Positions 21,695-35,100 are shown, counted from the stretch's first letter. The stretch: DNA of 64,000 nt from Artocarpus heterophyllus (GCA_025403435.1 CM046341.1:1812591-1876590); one strand, 5' to 3'. Notes: generated from the letters alone by a model not told the origin. Translations and numbers: made by a program.

Positions 21695-24378
21695 ATGTCG
21701 CTGAGGCCGAGCGCGAGGACCGAGGTCCGCCGGAACAGGTACAAGGTGGCGGTGGACGCCGACGAGGGGCGGCGGAGGAGAGAGGACAACATGGTCGAGA
21801 TCCGAAAGAGCAAGAGAGAGGAAAGCTTGCAGAAGAAGCGTCGCGAAGGTCTCCAAGCCCAGCAATTCCCTCCCGCTCCTCACCCTTCGAATCTCGAGAA
21901 AAAGGTTTCTGCTTTTTATGATCTTGATTAGTTTAACCTTGATTCCGAGTGTGATTGTTGCTTGATCGTTGTTTTCTAAGCGTAATTCGAACACATTTAG
22001 GGTTTCGTTAGGTTTTTTGCTAGATCGGATTGGGATGAATCAATTTTGGGGGTTCTTTTTGGAAGTGACTGCGTAATTGGAATACATTTGGCGGCGAAAA
22101 TGAAAGGATTCTTTTTTTTTTTAATTCGGGTTGTTTATGGTTGTTTGATTTTGTTTTGTAGTTGGAGAGTCTTCCTCAGATGGTTGCTGGAGTTTGGTCT
22201 GATAATACTAGTTTGCAACTGGAGGCAACCACACAGTTTCGGAAACTGCTTTCAATTGGTATTTTCCTTACGATCCTGTCCATTTAGGCTGTCTCTTTTT
22301 AAGTTTAATAGGGTAATAGTGACAATGATAATAGATATTTGTGTTTGTATTTACGAAGATGATCGAATTTGTCGATTGCAGAAAGAAGCCCACCAATTGA
22401 AGAGGTGATTCAAGCTGGGGTTGTTCCTCGATTTGTTGAGTTTCTTGTTCGAGAAGATTTCCCACAACTCCAGGTCTGATTTATAGTCCCTTCTCATTGC
22501 CTAAGGCTTATTGTTGTTGTTTATTTTCTGTTTTTTCTAACAAATATATACATATAATTTGTTTGTCATTTTTATGATTTGTTGATGTAGTTTGAGGCCG
22601 CTTGGGCCCTCACAAACATAGCATCTGGAACCTCAGAGAACACCAAGGTGGTTATTGATCATGGGGCAGTTCCAATTTTTGTAAAGCTACTTGGTTCTCC
22701 AAGTGACGATGTTCGTGAGCAGGTATAAATTAGAAGAACTGATTGTGTGTGTTTTCAAAGCAGGAGCTTTTCAGAGAAAGCACCAAAGTGGAAAAAAATG
22801 TTGTTGTTGTTATTTTTATTATAAGTTAAAATATTTTACTTGATGATGAGATTGTAGGCTGTGTGGGCACTGGGAAATGTTGCCGGTGACTCCCCTAGAT
22901 GTCGTGATCTTGTACTTGGCCATGGAGCTTTGATTCCATTGCTGGCACAGTTGAATGAACATGCAAAGCTCTCAATGCTGAGAAATGCAACATGGACGCT
23001 GTCCAATTTTTGCAGAGGAAAGCCACAGCCTGCATTTGAGCAGGTTGTTGTCTTGTTCTTTTGAACTGTTTTGGCTTCTATCAAACATTTTTAATGGATG
23101 GTTTTGCGTGTTTTAACTCTAGAGTTTGTTTGACAGGTAAGACCAGCACTTCCAGCCCTGGAGCGTCTAGTGCATTCAAGTGACGAGGAAGTCTTGACAG
23201 ATGCCTGCTGGGCACTGTCATATCTGTCAGATGGTGCGAATGACAAAATTCAAGCGGTGATTGAGGCTGGTGTTTCTGCTCGACTTGTGCAGCTCCTTCT
23301 GTGAGTATTTGATTTTGTTAATTCTTTGTGCGGTTATTCCAATTTTATTGAATGCAAGCTTGACAGTTCCTAATTTACGTGTCTTCAGACATCCATCCCC
23401 TTCTGTGCTTATTCCTGCCCTTCGCACAGTTGGAAATATCGTGACAGGAGATGACCTTCAGACGCAGGTATTAACTTTTCTTGTTTTCTTTTTCCCCTTC
23501 ATTTTTTTAACTGTGTTTACATGATAAAAAATTTTGTTTATGATTTTGATTCGTCTTTTCACAGTGTATAATTAACAATGGTGCACTCCCATGTCTGCTG
23601 AGCTTGTTGACCCATAATCATAAGAAGAGCATTAAGAAGGAAGCTTGCTGGACAATCTCAAACATTACTGCTGGAAACAGAGAGCAGATACAGGTAATAG
23701 TGCTAAACTCAATGTTCCAATGTTTCAAATTATTTTTTTGTTCTTATTCCTTGTTAATTTTATTGGTATTTGACAATTGCATATGTTCAAATACTCTAGG
23801 CTGTTATCGAGGCTGGTTTGATCGGCCCTCTTGTCAATCTGCTTCAAAATGCTGAGTTTGATATAAAGAAAGAGGCCGCTTGGGCAATTTCAAATGCTAC
23901 TTCTGGTGGCACAAACGAGCAAATTAAGTATGTAATCTCTATCTTTGTCGGTTCCCATCCCCTGGGATTTTTGTACTGATGGACTGTTTCTTTTATGGGT
24001 GTTAGGTATTTGGTTAGTCAGCAGTGTATAAAACCATTGTGTGATCTTCTAGTCTGTCCGGATCCAAGAATAGTCACTGTCTGTTTAGAAGGGTTGGAAA
24101 ATATCTTGAAGGTTGGGGAAGCAGAGAAGAATCAGGGCAATAGTGGAGATGTCAACTTATATGCGCAGATGATTGATGATGCTGAGGGTCTAGAGAAGAT
24201 TGAAAATTTACAGAGTCATGACAACAATGAGATCTATGAGAAGGCAGTTAAAATTCTTGAAACATACTGGCTGGAGGAGGAGGACGAGACATTGCCTCCT
24301 GGTGATGGTTCCCAGCCAGGGTTTCGCTTTGGAGGAAATGAGCTTCAAGTTCCATCTGGTGGATTCAACTTTAGCTGA
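21695..24378 (+). CDS. Importin subunit alpha
   Basis: Nuclear import adaptor that binds basic nuclear localisation signals and hands cargo to importin beta. Ten exons: 21695-21904, 22162-22258, 22382-22473, 22591-22722, 22858-23043, 23137-23300, 23389-23467, 23565-23693, 23800-23927, 24006-24378. All are GT-AG and in phase, giving 529 residues, close to the roughly 530 usual for plant members. Residues 1-70 are the importin-beta-binding domain, with basic clusters RRNRYK, RRRRED and KKRRE. ARM repeats follow, with the NLS-binding Trp/Asn array visible as [28 protein letters not shown] and AAWAISN. One repeat has ACWALSY, with the Asn replaced, as is normal at that position. The acidic tail WLEEEDE and GGFNFS are typical of the IMPA1/2 group. 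The exact paralogue cannot be fixed, so no symbol is given. Confidence 0.97.
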
Positions 24379-25340
24379 AGGTAGGTAAGCTAAAGGTAGT
24401 CCAACTTTCACCCATGCAAATACATGACAAAACTACTATCCAGTCCAGAAAAGGGTCAGCCAGATGTAGCAACGTCCTTGCAATTAATGAGTCTCCCTAA
24501 CTCTTTCCTGTTTTGGGTATCGAAAACTTGCAGATATTCAGGATCAGATGGAGCTGAATGTAGTTGCATGCTGATGGGGGTGATGTCGGGGGTCGGGTCA
24601 GGTCGGGTCAGGTCGGGTCAGGGCATCTCACCGTGTCGGTTTCCAGTGTGTCCAGTGTCCATATGTGGTCAAAGAGATGCCAAGGTGGGTCCGTTATGCT
24701 ACTCTGACCAATTAACTTGTGATTGGTGTGTTCAATGGTGGCATGATGTCTGGTTTTGCGGTGTTCGTTATCACTGCGACAGTACCAATGGAATATGGAA
24801 GTGTCTAAAGGCCTATTGTTGCATTAGCAGGGCCCTTCGACTATTAATGGGGCGTGCTAGTGGAGACTTCATGAATGCAACAATAGACCTTTATTTTTTT
24901 TTTTTGGTTGGAGTCCTAGTTGGTACTTGTAATTTCTACAAGAGTCGGGATTTGTTTTGCCTTGTTGAGTGAGTATAGTATTTGTAGAAAAGTCGCTTTC
25001 GTTGTATCGCAAGGAAAAAGAATTAGTGGTGTTTTGGTTTAAAAATTAAAATTCCTTGTGATTATTGTAGTTAATATCTTTGATTTGAAATATACCTTAA
25101 AGCTTGGTATTTATTTTCCATTCCGGCTGTTGTTATGAAAAGCCTTTGGGTTTACTGTTTCTCTCTTAAAGTAAATAGACGACTTTAAACTGACATTTGA
25201 AGAAAAATTTAAGTTGTAAGTTCTCAAATCATAATTTATAGTTACTCAAGATTCATAGAAAGAGAGCTTTTAGTGCTTAGCCTTTTGATTTGGTTGCTGT
25301 AATATTTTTCTAGTTCTGTTATGAAATATACAAGTAAAGG
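24379..25340 (+). other. Importin alpha 3'UTR and flank
   Basis: Contains three tandem copies of a GTCGGGTCAG-type decamer near 24592-24622, in otherwise AT-rich sequence. A 182-codon open frame here runs through this repeat and resembles no protein, so it is treated as untranslated. The transcript end is not clear. Confidence 0.5.
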
Positions 25341-26885
25341 TTGGTGGATTTAATGCGCTTTATTGATTTTATAAATTTTTGGATCATTTTTATTGTTGGG
25401 CTAGTTTCAACATCGTTAAAGGCATGGAAATGGGCCGAAGCCACTATGTCTTTCTTTTGTGTGTTCTTACCAAATGAAAGAAAGGGAGAGAATCATTTAA
25501 AACTTTTGGAAGTAAATAATAGATTTACAATATAAATAGTTTATGTACTATGTATGTATGAATTATTTATCTTTATTTATATTATAAACAAGTGGATAAA
25601 TTGATTATTTGTATTTTAAATTTATTTACTGTATAAATAAAAGCTATTCAAATTATAAATTAAGAGATAAATAAATCATTTATATTATAAATATGTTATT
25701 TATTATAAATATTTTTAAAACTTGATTTGAAAAAGTGATATTACTACTTTGTAGAAAGGAGACTTTTTTTATCTATTTGCACCTGCACGTTCAGGGGCAA
25801 GGTTACAAACTGTAATTTACAGCTCCAATCAACCTTTCTAGAGTTTTTTCTTTTATGTGTTACAATATTCGGTTCGAACTTTCAGATTTAACTATTTTTC
25901 GAATGTGCTTAATGAATTTGTTATACTCAACAGATGAATTATGTGGTTGGTTTAATGGACCCTCCTTTTGATGGGGCCTCCTCATGAGTTTCTTTGAAGC
26001 ATCCAAAAATGTAGAAAGTGGCTGTCGCCTTAAAAAAATAAATAAAAAAAATGGTCATTGGGCCCTTTATGTTCTGGTTGTTGGAAACTCGGTAAGTTCC
26101 AAAATGAGCTCTGGTTGGTGCTTTATTATTCTTCATTATTTCCCAATATGTGAAAATCCCCAAAAAAAAAGAAAGAAAAAAAAAAGACACGCACGGTATA
26201 CTATCATGTAATATTCACAATAAGTGATGTAATTTGAATCACTCATTCAGGTGGAGGATCTTCAGCATCGCAGAGATCCTTAACTTTCAAAATTTTTAGA
26301 AAATTGTGAGCATCTCTTGTACAAAGGTACTGGTATTTATTATTCTTGCTTGTGCTGTCCATTTCCACAGCAAAAAGAAAAAAAAAAGGAAAAGAAAAAG
26401 AAAAAGCTTTTCTATCTCAAGTCAGAATGTCATATACTGTTAGTAAAATGCCAATAGGCATTGACCAAAAATTTCTAAACCTGAAAACAAATGTTAATTT
26501 GTGTTTAAGAAGGAAATCACTAGTCCAACTCATTTCATTTAAATTGATTTTTTTGTAGTATTTTTTGATATATTTAAATTGTTATAATATTTTTAACTTC
26601 AACTTTTCAGTTTGGATCGATTCAAACCCGCAATTTAAACGGGCTCTATACTGTTCAAATATTGGAGTGCATTAGGAAAAGCTATTTCTAGTGTTTTGTT
26701 TCTTTCTTGCGGCTTCTCGTGGTTGGAAATGAGGTAATGGGACGTTGGGAACTCTCTAGAAAACTACACCACGACTGAAACTTTGCTGCCGTGGCATCTT
26801 GAAAGAAGAAATATTAAAAAAAAAAAAACAAAGCATCTTGAAAGAAGAAATATAAAAATACAAAAAAAAGAAAGTAATATATTTG
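25341..26885. other. AT-rich intergenic sequence
   Basis: No gene is visible. 25500-25740 is dominated by TTTATATTATAAAT-like words. 26375-26410 is an A/G-rich run. A short direct repeat, AAGCATCTTGAAAGAAGAAA, occurs around 26800-26850. Confidence 0.5.
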
Positions 26886-26893
26886 GACTAACA

Positions 26894-27580
26894 TAAGGGT
26901 AACAATTCGGGTCCACGGGTCAGGTTGAGCCCTTATATAAACAGTCAACACGTCAACCCGAACTGACCCGTGACCCGACGGGTCAAAAAAACCTCAACCC
27001 GGACACGACCTGATTTGTAGACGGGTTGACCTGACCCGACCCGTGCAACCTGCCAATATACTACTTTGTACATGTTCGTGTTGATACGACACACTGACCT
27101 GCTAAACCCGATAGACCTGCAACACGATAGACCCAACAATAAGCCTATAAAATAAACAATAACCCAACAAAACAAAACCATCAAAAAAGTTAACAAAACT
27201 TTGTATAAGCTTAACAAAAACAAATATGCTAGAAAATAGAATCATGTCAAGTTGGATATACAACAAATGTTAGACTAATTTGACACATTAAAATTAATTT
27301 CATGTTATATGGGTTACATTAAGGTCACACGAGTTCAATTTGGATAACATGGGTTGATTAATAATTTTCACGTTAATTTTCAGGTCAACCTTATTTCGAC
27401 ACATTTTTGATGGGTTATTTCGGGTTTATTTCGTGTTGATTCGGGTTGACTCGAACCCAACCCAGTTTTTGTGCGGGTCAGACGGGTTCGACCTAATTCC
27501 AACACGAGGCCTATTTTCCCAACCCTAACCCGTATTTTTCGTGTCGTGTCATCGTGTTGTGACCCAAATTGTCAGCTCTA
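26894..27580. mobile_element. Non-autonomous hAT element, 687 bp, with 8-bp TSD
   Basis: Perfect target duplication GACTAACA at 26886-26893 and 27581-27588. The termini are TAAGGGTAACAATTCGGGTC and, on the other strand at the right end, TAGAGCTGACAATTTGGGTC. The inside is full of GGGTCAACCCG-like subterminal words in both orientations, typical of transposase-binding arrays. There is no transposase frame, so it depends on an element elsewhere. An 8-bp duplication is diagnostic of the hAT superfamily. Confidence 0.88.
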
Positions 27581-27589
27581 GACTAACAA

Positions 27590-30500
27590 CAGATTTATTT
27601 TTTTTTGAAAAACAAGTTATTGGTTTAAAAAAAAAAAAGGGTTTACATTTTACACCAGGCTGAAAACCCCGAGTAGAAAAAACGATTTTGGACACTCTAA
27701 TCAAGCAAAACAACTTTGAATGATTTTGGTCACAACAAAAAGTACAAAATATAACTATTTTAGCGCATGCCAAACCCAACTTATAGCACGAGGGGGAGAT
27801 ATATAGAAAGAGACCCTGGCTCGATTCTCAAAATTGTCTCTGAATTTTTTTCATTACATTAAAAAAAGGCAAATCTACATTAAGACCAGCTAAATCTCTT
27901 ATCACTAAGACCCCTTTGGGTCTACTAGATTTGGATCCAACAGTTAAAAGTGCAACAGCTCATCATTTATACAATGACTGTAAACACACCAAATTAAAAA
28001 CAAATTAATAAATTAAATTAAATTAAAAAAAAAAACCCAAAACGAAGAAAGCTTCTTCTCTGGCAATGGCGATTGTCGACTGTGAATCGCCAACGGAGTT
28101 CTCACGGGAGACGCAACGACCACGGCACGGAGGCAAATCTCCTCACCCGGGGGAGAAGGTGTGACCGAGTCGCGACTCCATCACGATACCTTCGCGATTC
28201 GGCCACCGTGGTCCCTATCGATCCGCAACAATCGAGCCCCCTTCTCGGCCGTCTACCGCCACCGCTAGCCCCCCCAATCGTCAAGACTAGCTTGCTTGGA
28301 TCTGAGCTCAAATCGCGAGCTTGTGGGTTGCGAATCTCCGTTCATGTGGGCGAAAAGTCGTTGAGCCTCACGAGGTCGTGGGTGATCGAGGAGGTGAGGC
28401 TGAGCGGAGGTCGCCGAAACCCACCCGCCACCCCTCGCTCGGCCATCCTACACCTCCACCCACCAATCGGCAGAGGCCTACCCTGCCGATGTAATTAGTA
28501 ATCCCCCACCCCCCACGACGGACATTTTTTTGATTCTTTGAGGCTTTTTCTTTGTTCCTTTTTTTAATTTGTTATTCTAAAAATAATGGATGACAATTAA
28601 AAAAAATGATTGGACGAAAGTGGGTTTATTTTTGTTTTTGTAAGACTCAGCTTTTGAATCCTTACGAGTGTGTTTATTTTATGATTTAAATCACGGTTTA
28701 AATTATATTATTATAATATTTTTTAAAAAAAAATTAAATTTTTATTTAAATATTTTATTTAAATATTTGAACCAAACGAGTTCTATTTTTCAATTCAACA
28801 ATTAAAGAAAACGGATCTTATTGATAAGAATTTTTGAGTAAGTCTTACTATAGCATTGTCCAAAAAAAATTAGTGAAGAGAATATAATGAGATTCATTTT
28901 TGGAAAAACAAAAAAAAAAAGAAAGAACAAAAGAAAGAAAAAACTTGAGAAGGAGAAGGAGATTCCTAGAAAGAAAGTGAATCAACATTCATATATGATA
29001 TATCCTATCGAGACCACTAATAAGGATGTTACTATGATGGTAGATAGAGCATAATAACCTTTCTTTTTTTATTATTTAATGAACACTAAAGATACTTTTT
29101 CATAGAATCCGCCGGTGCTACATATTTTAAATCATTAAATTTTAATAAAAATATTTTTTTTCAAATGTAAGAAATAAATAATATATACTTATCAATAAGT
29201 ATATTTTTCGGTTTCAGCTATTGAAATTGCCTAGAAATTTTTATACTCAAGGATCGGTAATCATAGAATATATATATATATATATATATATATGCGCTGG
29301 TTAAAAACTGTTCGATGCTAGGAAGGTATTTTTTTTCAATCCTAGAATTTCCCAGTTTTTTAAGATTTTTTTTTTTTTTTTAGTCTATCCCAAAGGGAAA
29401 CAAAAGGGGCCCCGTGAGCTGTCATTTTCCTCACATCACATTTTATATCTGGCAAATTTTTGTCTCTTGTTTTGAATTTTTTCTTGCCTATTGCCTGAAA
29501 AAAGAATTAAAAAAAATATAAAAAAAAACCCGCTAAGCCAAAGGCTTATACTTTCTCTCCTTTCATTCCCATATTTACATGCACAACTCTTTATCACACG
29601 TTCGAAAAAAAAAAAAAAAAACTTTTTAAGTTCAAACAAACTTTATCCTTGAAAATGCATATTGTCTGAGTTTGGTAATTTTGTCTGCTTCTTTAAGAAA
29701 AGAGATGGGATTTGTGTGATTAGTGTGTTAATGAGATGAGTAATCATGATTAAATCTAATCCCTTTTTTTTTTTTTTTTCTGGTTTTTGGTTTACAGAGA
29801 GCTACTTGATTAATCCAATGCTCACTCCCTATATATATCTTTGTTGGTCATGTCCATATCCCCAATTCTAACTTTTCACGTAAAGACGTACTTAGGGAAC
29901 TAAAAGTTGAAATCAATTTATTTGAGTATGTAAGAGCATTATACTGTAATCTATTTTTGTTTTATATTATAACATATGAAAGTTTTATATTATAACGGTT
30001 TTAATTATATAGCTAGAATGTGGTTTTTAAACGCAATATACACAGCTCTACATGCCGCCTTTTTTTTCTTTTCTTTTCTTTTTTTCTTTTTTGCCCTTTT
30101 TTTCCTCTTTTTGGTTGGATAGACACAGCAAACACAAGCCTGACGGCCCAGTTTTAATGTTTTCCATATTTTACACGTGTAATAAATTTCCTAAAAAAAA
30201 CATATAATAAATGAAAAGTAATAACGTTGGACCAAAGAATTACAATCATATAATTAATAAAAATTATGTTTCCTTGACAGTTCCTTGAAGTATTTCATTG
30301 ACCAACATTCAATGATCCAATAAATTAAAAGATATTTGCGGCCTTATTTTAGCGGCAGTTTCATAGTTTTCCTTTATTATAAATTTTCTTATTCTAAAAG
30401 AGAATTTTAATAACGCCATCTTTCAAGATTTATTTTTTATAAATATGACACATATTTATTTATAGCATAACTTAACATATAATATAAATAATAATATGAT

Positions 30501-30629
30501 AAACTTTTTAAGTGTGGTATAAATAAATATAACTTTTTTTAAAAAATAAAACATAACATGTAATTTTCTCTATTCTAAATACAAAAAAAGGTGAGGGTAC
30601 AATTTTTTTAGGGTTATATATCTTTTGAT
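27590..30629. other. Intergenic with GC-rich island
   Basis: 28040-28500 is a sharp GC-rich island (CG-rich words such as CGCGACTCCATCACG) with an open frame on each strand (141 and 69 codons) that I do not recognise. Its edges are abrupt against AT-rich DNA, so it could be a captured gene fragment or part of a transposon. TA microsatellite at 29269-29293. Remaining sequence shows T/A runs only. Confidence 0.45.
28667..28785. mobile_element. MITE, copy of the GTTTGGTTCRARTATTTGAA family (reverse)
   Basis: Read on -, it begins CTCGTTTGGTTCAAATATTT and ends near AAATAAACACACTCG. It has the same order of internal words (ATTTAAATAAA, GATTTAAA) as the copies at 53723 and 54475. About 119 bp, no coding. 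Confidence 0.7.
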
Positions 30630-32705
30630 TAATTTTACAAATGAATTCTAACCCTCAGTCTATGTTTAGTCTTTAATGTGTAAAAAGTCTCGCAGTGGTC
30701 TTTAATCTATTAGTTTATTTCAATTTCGCTCCCCTCCATTTGGTAGATGATATATATTCAACTTGAAAAACTTTTAAAATATCCTACTTTAGTTCCTAAC
30801 CTATTACTTTGTATTATTTTTTGTCCCTTTGTTATAACTAAGAGTTATTATGAACTAAAATTTAAAAAATCAAAAGTAAAAAACTAAATATAACGATTTT
30901 GATAAATGTAATAAAAAACAATTTATCAAATTGTTAATAAGATGAATTTTAATCAAGAAAAATAAAATTTTAATTTTTAATACTAATTTCTAAGCATTGG
31001 ATAATCACACATTTATAACTAACAATATGATAAATTGTTTTTTATTTTAGTTACATGAATCAAAATTGTTGTATTTAATATCTCATTTTATTATTATTAA
31101 TATTTTTTAATATTGATCCTTATAATACCTTGCTAATAGTGGGATTAAAAGTGAAAAAACATAATAGATTAGGGACTAAAGTGAGACATTTTAAGAATAT
31201 TCGATTGATAGAGGTGTGACGACCTGCCTTTTTGGGCAGTAACTTTACTTTCTTAAATATCATTTTGTAAATAGTAATCTTACTTACTTAGTAAGAAAAA
31301 TACTGAAATAAATTTTTTTCCTTTTCCTTAATTTATTTTTCTTTTAACATTCTTGAAAAACGTACTTAAAAACTATTGCGACCTCTGTCGTCATTCAAGT
31401 TGAGACCTCTCTCAGCATTTGACTTTAAAACTATATCAGATCGTTTCTTAAAACTTAATAAGAAATATTTACTAAATCATTAATCAAAACTTAACTTTAT
31501 AAGAAAATAAAACATTCCGTATGATGTATCTTAATTGGGGTTAGTTTTGCAAAGATGGGAAGTTGAAAAATTTTTGAGGAAGCTCATCCATGGCTGCCAT
31601 GGGTCTTGGAGAAGAAAGAGAGATTTTTTGGCAAATGTTTGCATTAAATGCATGTTTTGTAACTGTTACATTTGCCGGCCAACGGTTTCATTTTGAAACT
31701 AATTTAATTTCTATAACAGCTTTACATAAATGGTCTCATATTATGTTTTTATTAAACCATATTAATTTGGTAACTGAATATTCTTGCTATTTATTTCCTT
31801 GATGGGAGGAAATGAGCAGAGGAGAAAACCAGAAAAAAGTTTTTTACGTACAGATTTTGTGAAACAAAACTTGGGTCCCCAAGTCCGAAAATTCTCTAAA
31901 GTACCAACACCATCAATTGAGCTTTTTGGAGGACTTGGAAGCTCTCAAGTGCAGACAGTCACGGTACACCGTCGAACTTCTCAGGTGCAATGGCCGGAGG
32001 TAACAAAATTCACACGCTTCCGTTTTAATTCAATGCTTGATATGCATACAGTTTTGGCATGATTAGAATCGTTTTAGTTTTATGTTTTACATGTTTATCC
32101 TTTTGGTGACTCATGGTAATCCTTTGGGTTACCCATGTGGCACAAGGTGATTGAGCCAGCTTTCATGGCTTGGTGGCCCAATAGAATTCAAGTGGGTATC
32201 CACTTTGTGGGGCCTAAAAATTTACACAGTGTAATTTTCACCACACAGTATTTTTCTTATATTGTCGTAGTAAAATCAGTGCAAAAAACATATCCTTAGA
32301 CGGTATAAAATATTTTACTTGCCTCTGGTTTATTTTTGGAGGCTAAACATAACCTTTCCCATATCTGCATTTTTTCTTAGTAGTATTCTTTCTACACTGT
32401 TTTAACTTAAACAGTCTAATTTCTATACTGCATAAACTTAACCAGTCCAATTCTTACACTGCATTATTCTAATACTGTATAATTTTTCATATTATTATAC
32501 AATATTTTTTCTTAAACTGTACTTTTCTTCTCAATATAATTCTTAACTTAATACATTTTTAATGTATTGAAAATACCGGGGTGTTACAAGAGGGACCAAA
32601 AACTAAAATGAAGTAAAATATTAGGGGCCAAAATGGGACTTTTAAACATTGGTAACTAAACTGCGACTGAGTGTAAACTTTAGGAACCATTATGAAATTA
32701 ACTTT
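30630..32705. mobile_element. Foldback element split by a solo LTR
   Basis: Left arm (30630-30835) contains CTACTTTAGTTCCTAACCTA. The reverse complement of 31135-31210 joined to 32594-32705 gives CTCACTTTAGTCCCTAATCTA in the same order, with matching outer parts (TTAATTTTACAAATG versus TTAATTTCATAATGG). The right arm is interrupted by the LTR at 31215-32588, so the foldback element is older than the LTR. Confidence 0.7.
31215..32588 (-). mobile_element. Solo LTR, 1374 bp, probably Ty3/gypsy
   Basis: The ends are TGTGACGACC and GGGTGTTACA, so it is a TG...CA unit. It is flanked by the 5-bp duplication AGAGG at 31210-31214 and 32589-32593. Read on -, it starts TGTAACACCCCGG, the usual start of many plant gypsy LTRs, so - is the likely sense. 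No gag, pol, primer-binding site or polypurine tract sits beside it, so it is a recombination remnant. A diverged relative in the other orientation lies at 39690-42127. Confidence 0.85.
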
Positions 32706-35100
32706 GTATCATTTTATACTATGTATTTTAAGTTTATCCAAACACTTTATATTAGGTTTTGATATCATAAAATATATATATTCAGATTATATTTTAATAC
32801 ATAAATTTATATATTTTCTCAATCAATATTCAATTTTGACCTAAAAATTGCTCAAAATGCATTTAAATTGAAAAATAAGGGAACTTTAAAAACTTTTAAA
32901 AAAAATTATACCAAGGTTTTTGACTAAAATGTATAGAATACCCTAAAAAATGAGTATTTTGTGTTTTTGTTTTCTTCTTTTTTTGTAAGTTTTAATTTCT
33001 CTCTCACTTAGAGATAATTTGGTCATTTTAAGTGTTAAAATTAACTATAATCTATGTAAATTATAGATTTGTGTATTAAATGTAATATGAACTATATCTA
33101 ATAAGATAAAAAACAGAAAGTATAACTCTTAAATTAATCTAAAATAAGAGGTATAAAAAGATAAATCACCTTTTCTTTCTTATACTTTTTTTTTCATAGA
33201 GTGGTAGGCTTAGGACATAAACTTGCAATAATTTTGAATCGATTCCTTCAAATTACCTTTTCTTTCTTCTCTAGTATGATCCAAGTGTGTAAAGTAATAT
33301 CCTAAGGACAAAGTATTTTTTTTACTAGGTAGTTTGAAAAAGCAATTATAACCATTAATTCAACTGTGAATAGTCAAAAACTTTTATGTATTACAGTAAA
33401 AACCTCATTGAAACCTTTTACATGTTATAGTTTTTCAATTAAAACTGTTAGTTCTAATCATTCTTTCAAACAACACGTGTGTCTTAAATTCTACGTTTTA
33501 CTATATATCAAATTTTATTTGGGACTAACGTTGATTTGGGTATTTTGCTGCCAAAGATAAATAAATAAATACTAAAGTTAACAGCCTTTTGAGGCGTTTC
33601 TTTAACATCACGAGAGTGTTAAAATGTTCACCTATTCGTTATTTTCTCTTTCAACTGTTTTCCTTTTTGTCCATTTCATTTCAATCGTAGTAGAATATTG
33701 AGTCTTTGTTATTTTTGTTTTTTATTCTTTCTCTCAACTGTGACTTGGCGGCCATGAGTTGGATTTGGCAGCCAAAAGCCCGCAAACAAGTCAATAAAGG
33801 GACGTTATGAGTACACCAATATGTGTATTCTATAGATCCTTCACACAGCCAAAGTGCCAACACCACAAGTACTCTTTTTTTTTTTTTTTAATTAAATTCA
33901 CGTTTTATGGATGCATTTGCATGTGGGTACACCAATGGTTATTGAAACGTAAACATATAAACTTGCACGTTAGTCAAAATGTGGTCATAAAATTCATCTG
34001 ATTTTTTAGTCTTAAGTTTCCTTGATGTCTTTTTCTCCCAATAACAAGTTTGCTTAATATTGATAACGTTTAATGCCGGGCTCAATTACGATTTTTCCCC
34101 GATACATATCATATTTATAAGGTTTTTTTTTTTTCCCCTTTTCTGCTGCATGTTGTCCAAACCAACATCTTGAGAATAAAATTAATATAGTAAATAATTT
34201 GAAGTAAATAGCAGCGTTGAAAATATTTATAGTAAGTAAAAAATTTACGTGATAAAACATTTTTCAGTTACATATTCACTATGAGATAAAAATTTCTATT
34301 TTACATAGGCTTATTATAAATTCTTAAGTGGGTTAAAAGGGTGATCTTATGTTCAAATTCTAGGAGTAACTAGTGTTGTATGTGAATAAAATTAATACAT
34401 GAGAGAGTAAAATTACTGAACGACTTGTTATGGCCTTACGGGACCTTTTTAATACACATGCTAATTGCATCATCGTCGTTTATTATAATATTTTTCAAAA
34501 ATAAAATGAGATTTTTATAGCATGACTTGAAAAAATAACTCTTCAATAGGAATTTATATTTTAAATGTCAAATTTTGATGAAAAATTGCATGTTCTGTGT
34601 ATTTTTTTTTTTATTGTAATGTCATTTTGTAAAAAAAATGTAAATTATTCGTATGAGACGTTATCATATAAGGGGGGAAAAAAACCGAAGAGAAAAAAAA
34701 CGTATGATTTTAGTTTTGCCGCCAATGTAAAAGCATTGAAGACCTAAAAGGTGGCACTCATATTGAAGGGTTGACCCATCAAACGGCGCAGATAATAATA
34801 CATCATATCTGACCCAAAAACTAGGACGAAGATCATAGGCTGCCGCAATAGCCAATTTTCCCACGCCTTCATTGCCATAACATAACATAATAATTGTTAA
34901 TCACAAAATCAGTCAAAAATTTAAAACTCAGAAAAATTCACCCAAACAAAAAAAAAAAAAAAAAACAGAAAGAAATGAAAAAACCCACCAAACTAATGGC
35001 GCCTTTCTTGTTCATTTCGGCCAAAAAAGCCCTCCTTTTGGCGGGGTTTGTGTTGGCACCCCAAAATCCATTTCCCACAATATCAAGGGCATTTTAGTCA
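32706..35100. other. AT-rich intergenic sequence upstream of the GATA gene
   Basis: 33345-33475 is a relative of the MITE at 12065-12206. 34320-34370 has a B-box-like GTTCAAATTC that may be part of a worn SINE. No gene is visible. Confidence 0.45.

Noticed and set aside
21596..21994. 132-codon minus frame over importin exon 1
   Set aside because: Antisense to a well-supported coding exon and leader; no motif.
22046..22408. 120-codon plus frame in importin alpha
   Set aside because: Covers introns and an exon in the wrong frame.
24424..24972. 182-codon open frame after importin alpha
   Set aside because: It runs through the 3'UTR and a decamer repeat, has low-information composition and matches no protein family I know.
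26894..27580. GGGTC-rich words considered as telomere-like repeats
   Set aside because: Not the plant TTTAGGG repeat, and they lie within a bounded hAT element.
34320..34380. Possible tRNA gene or SINE from a B-box-like GTTCAAATTC
   Set aside because: No clear A box at the right distance and no cloverleaf could be drawn, so only noted.
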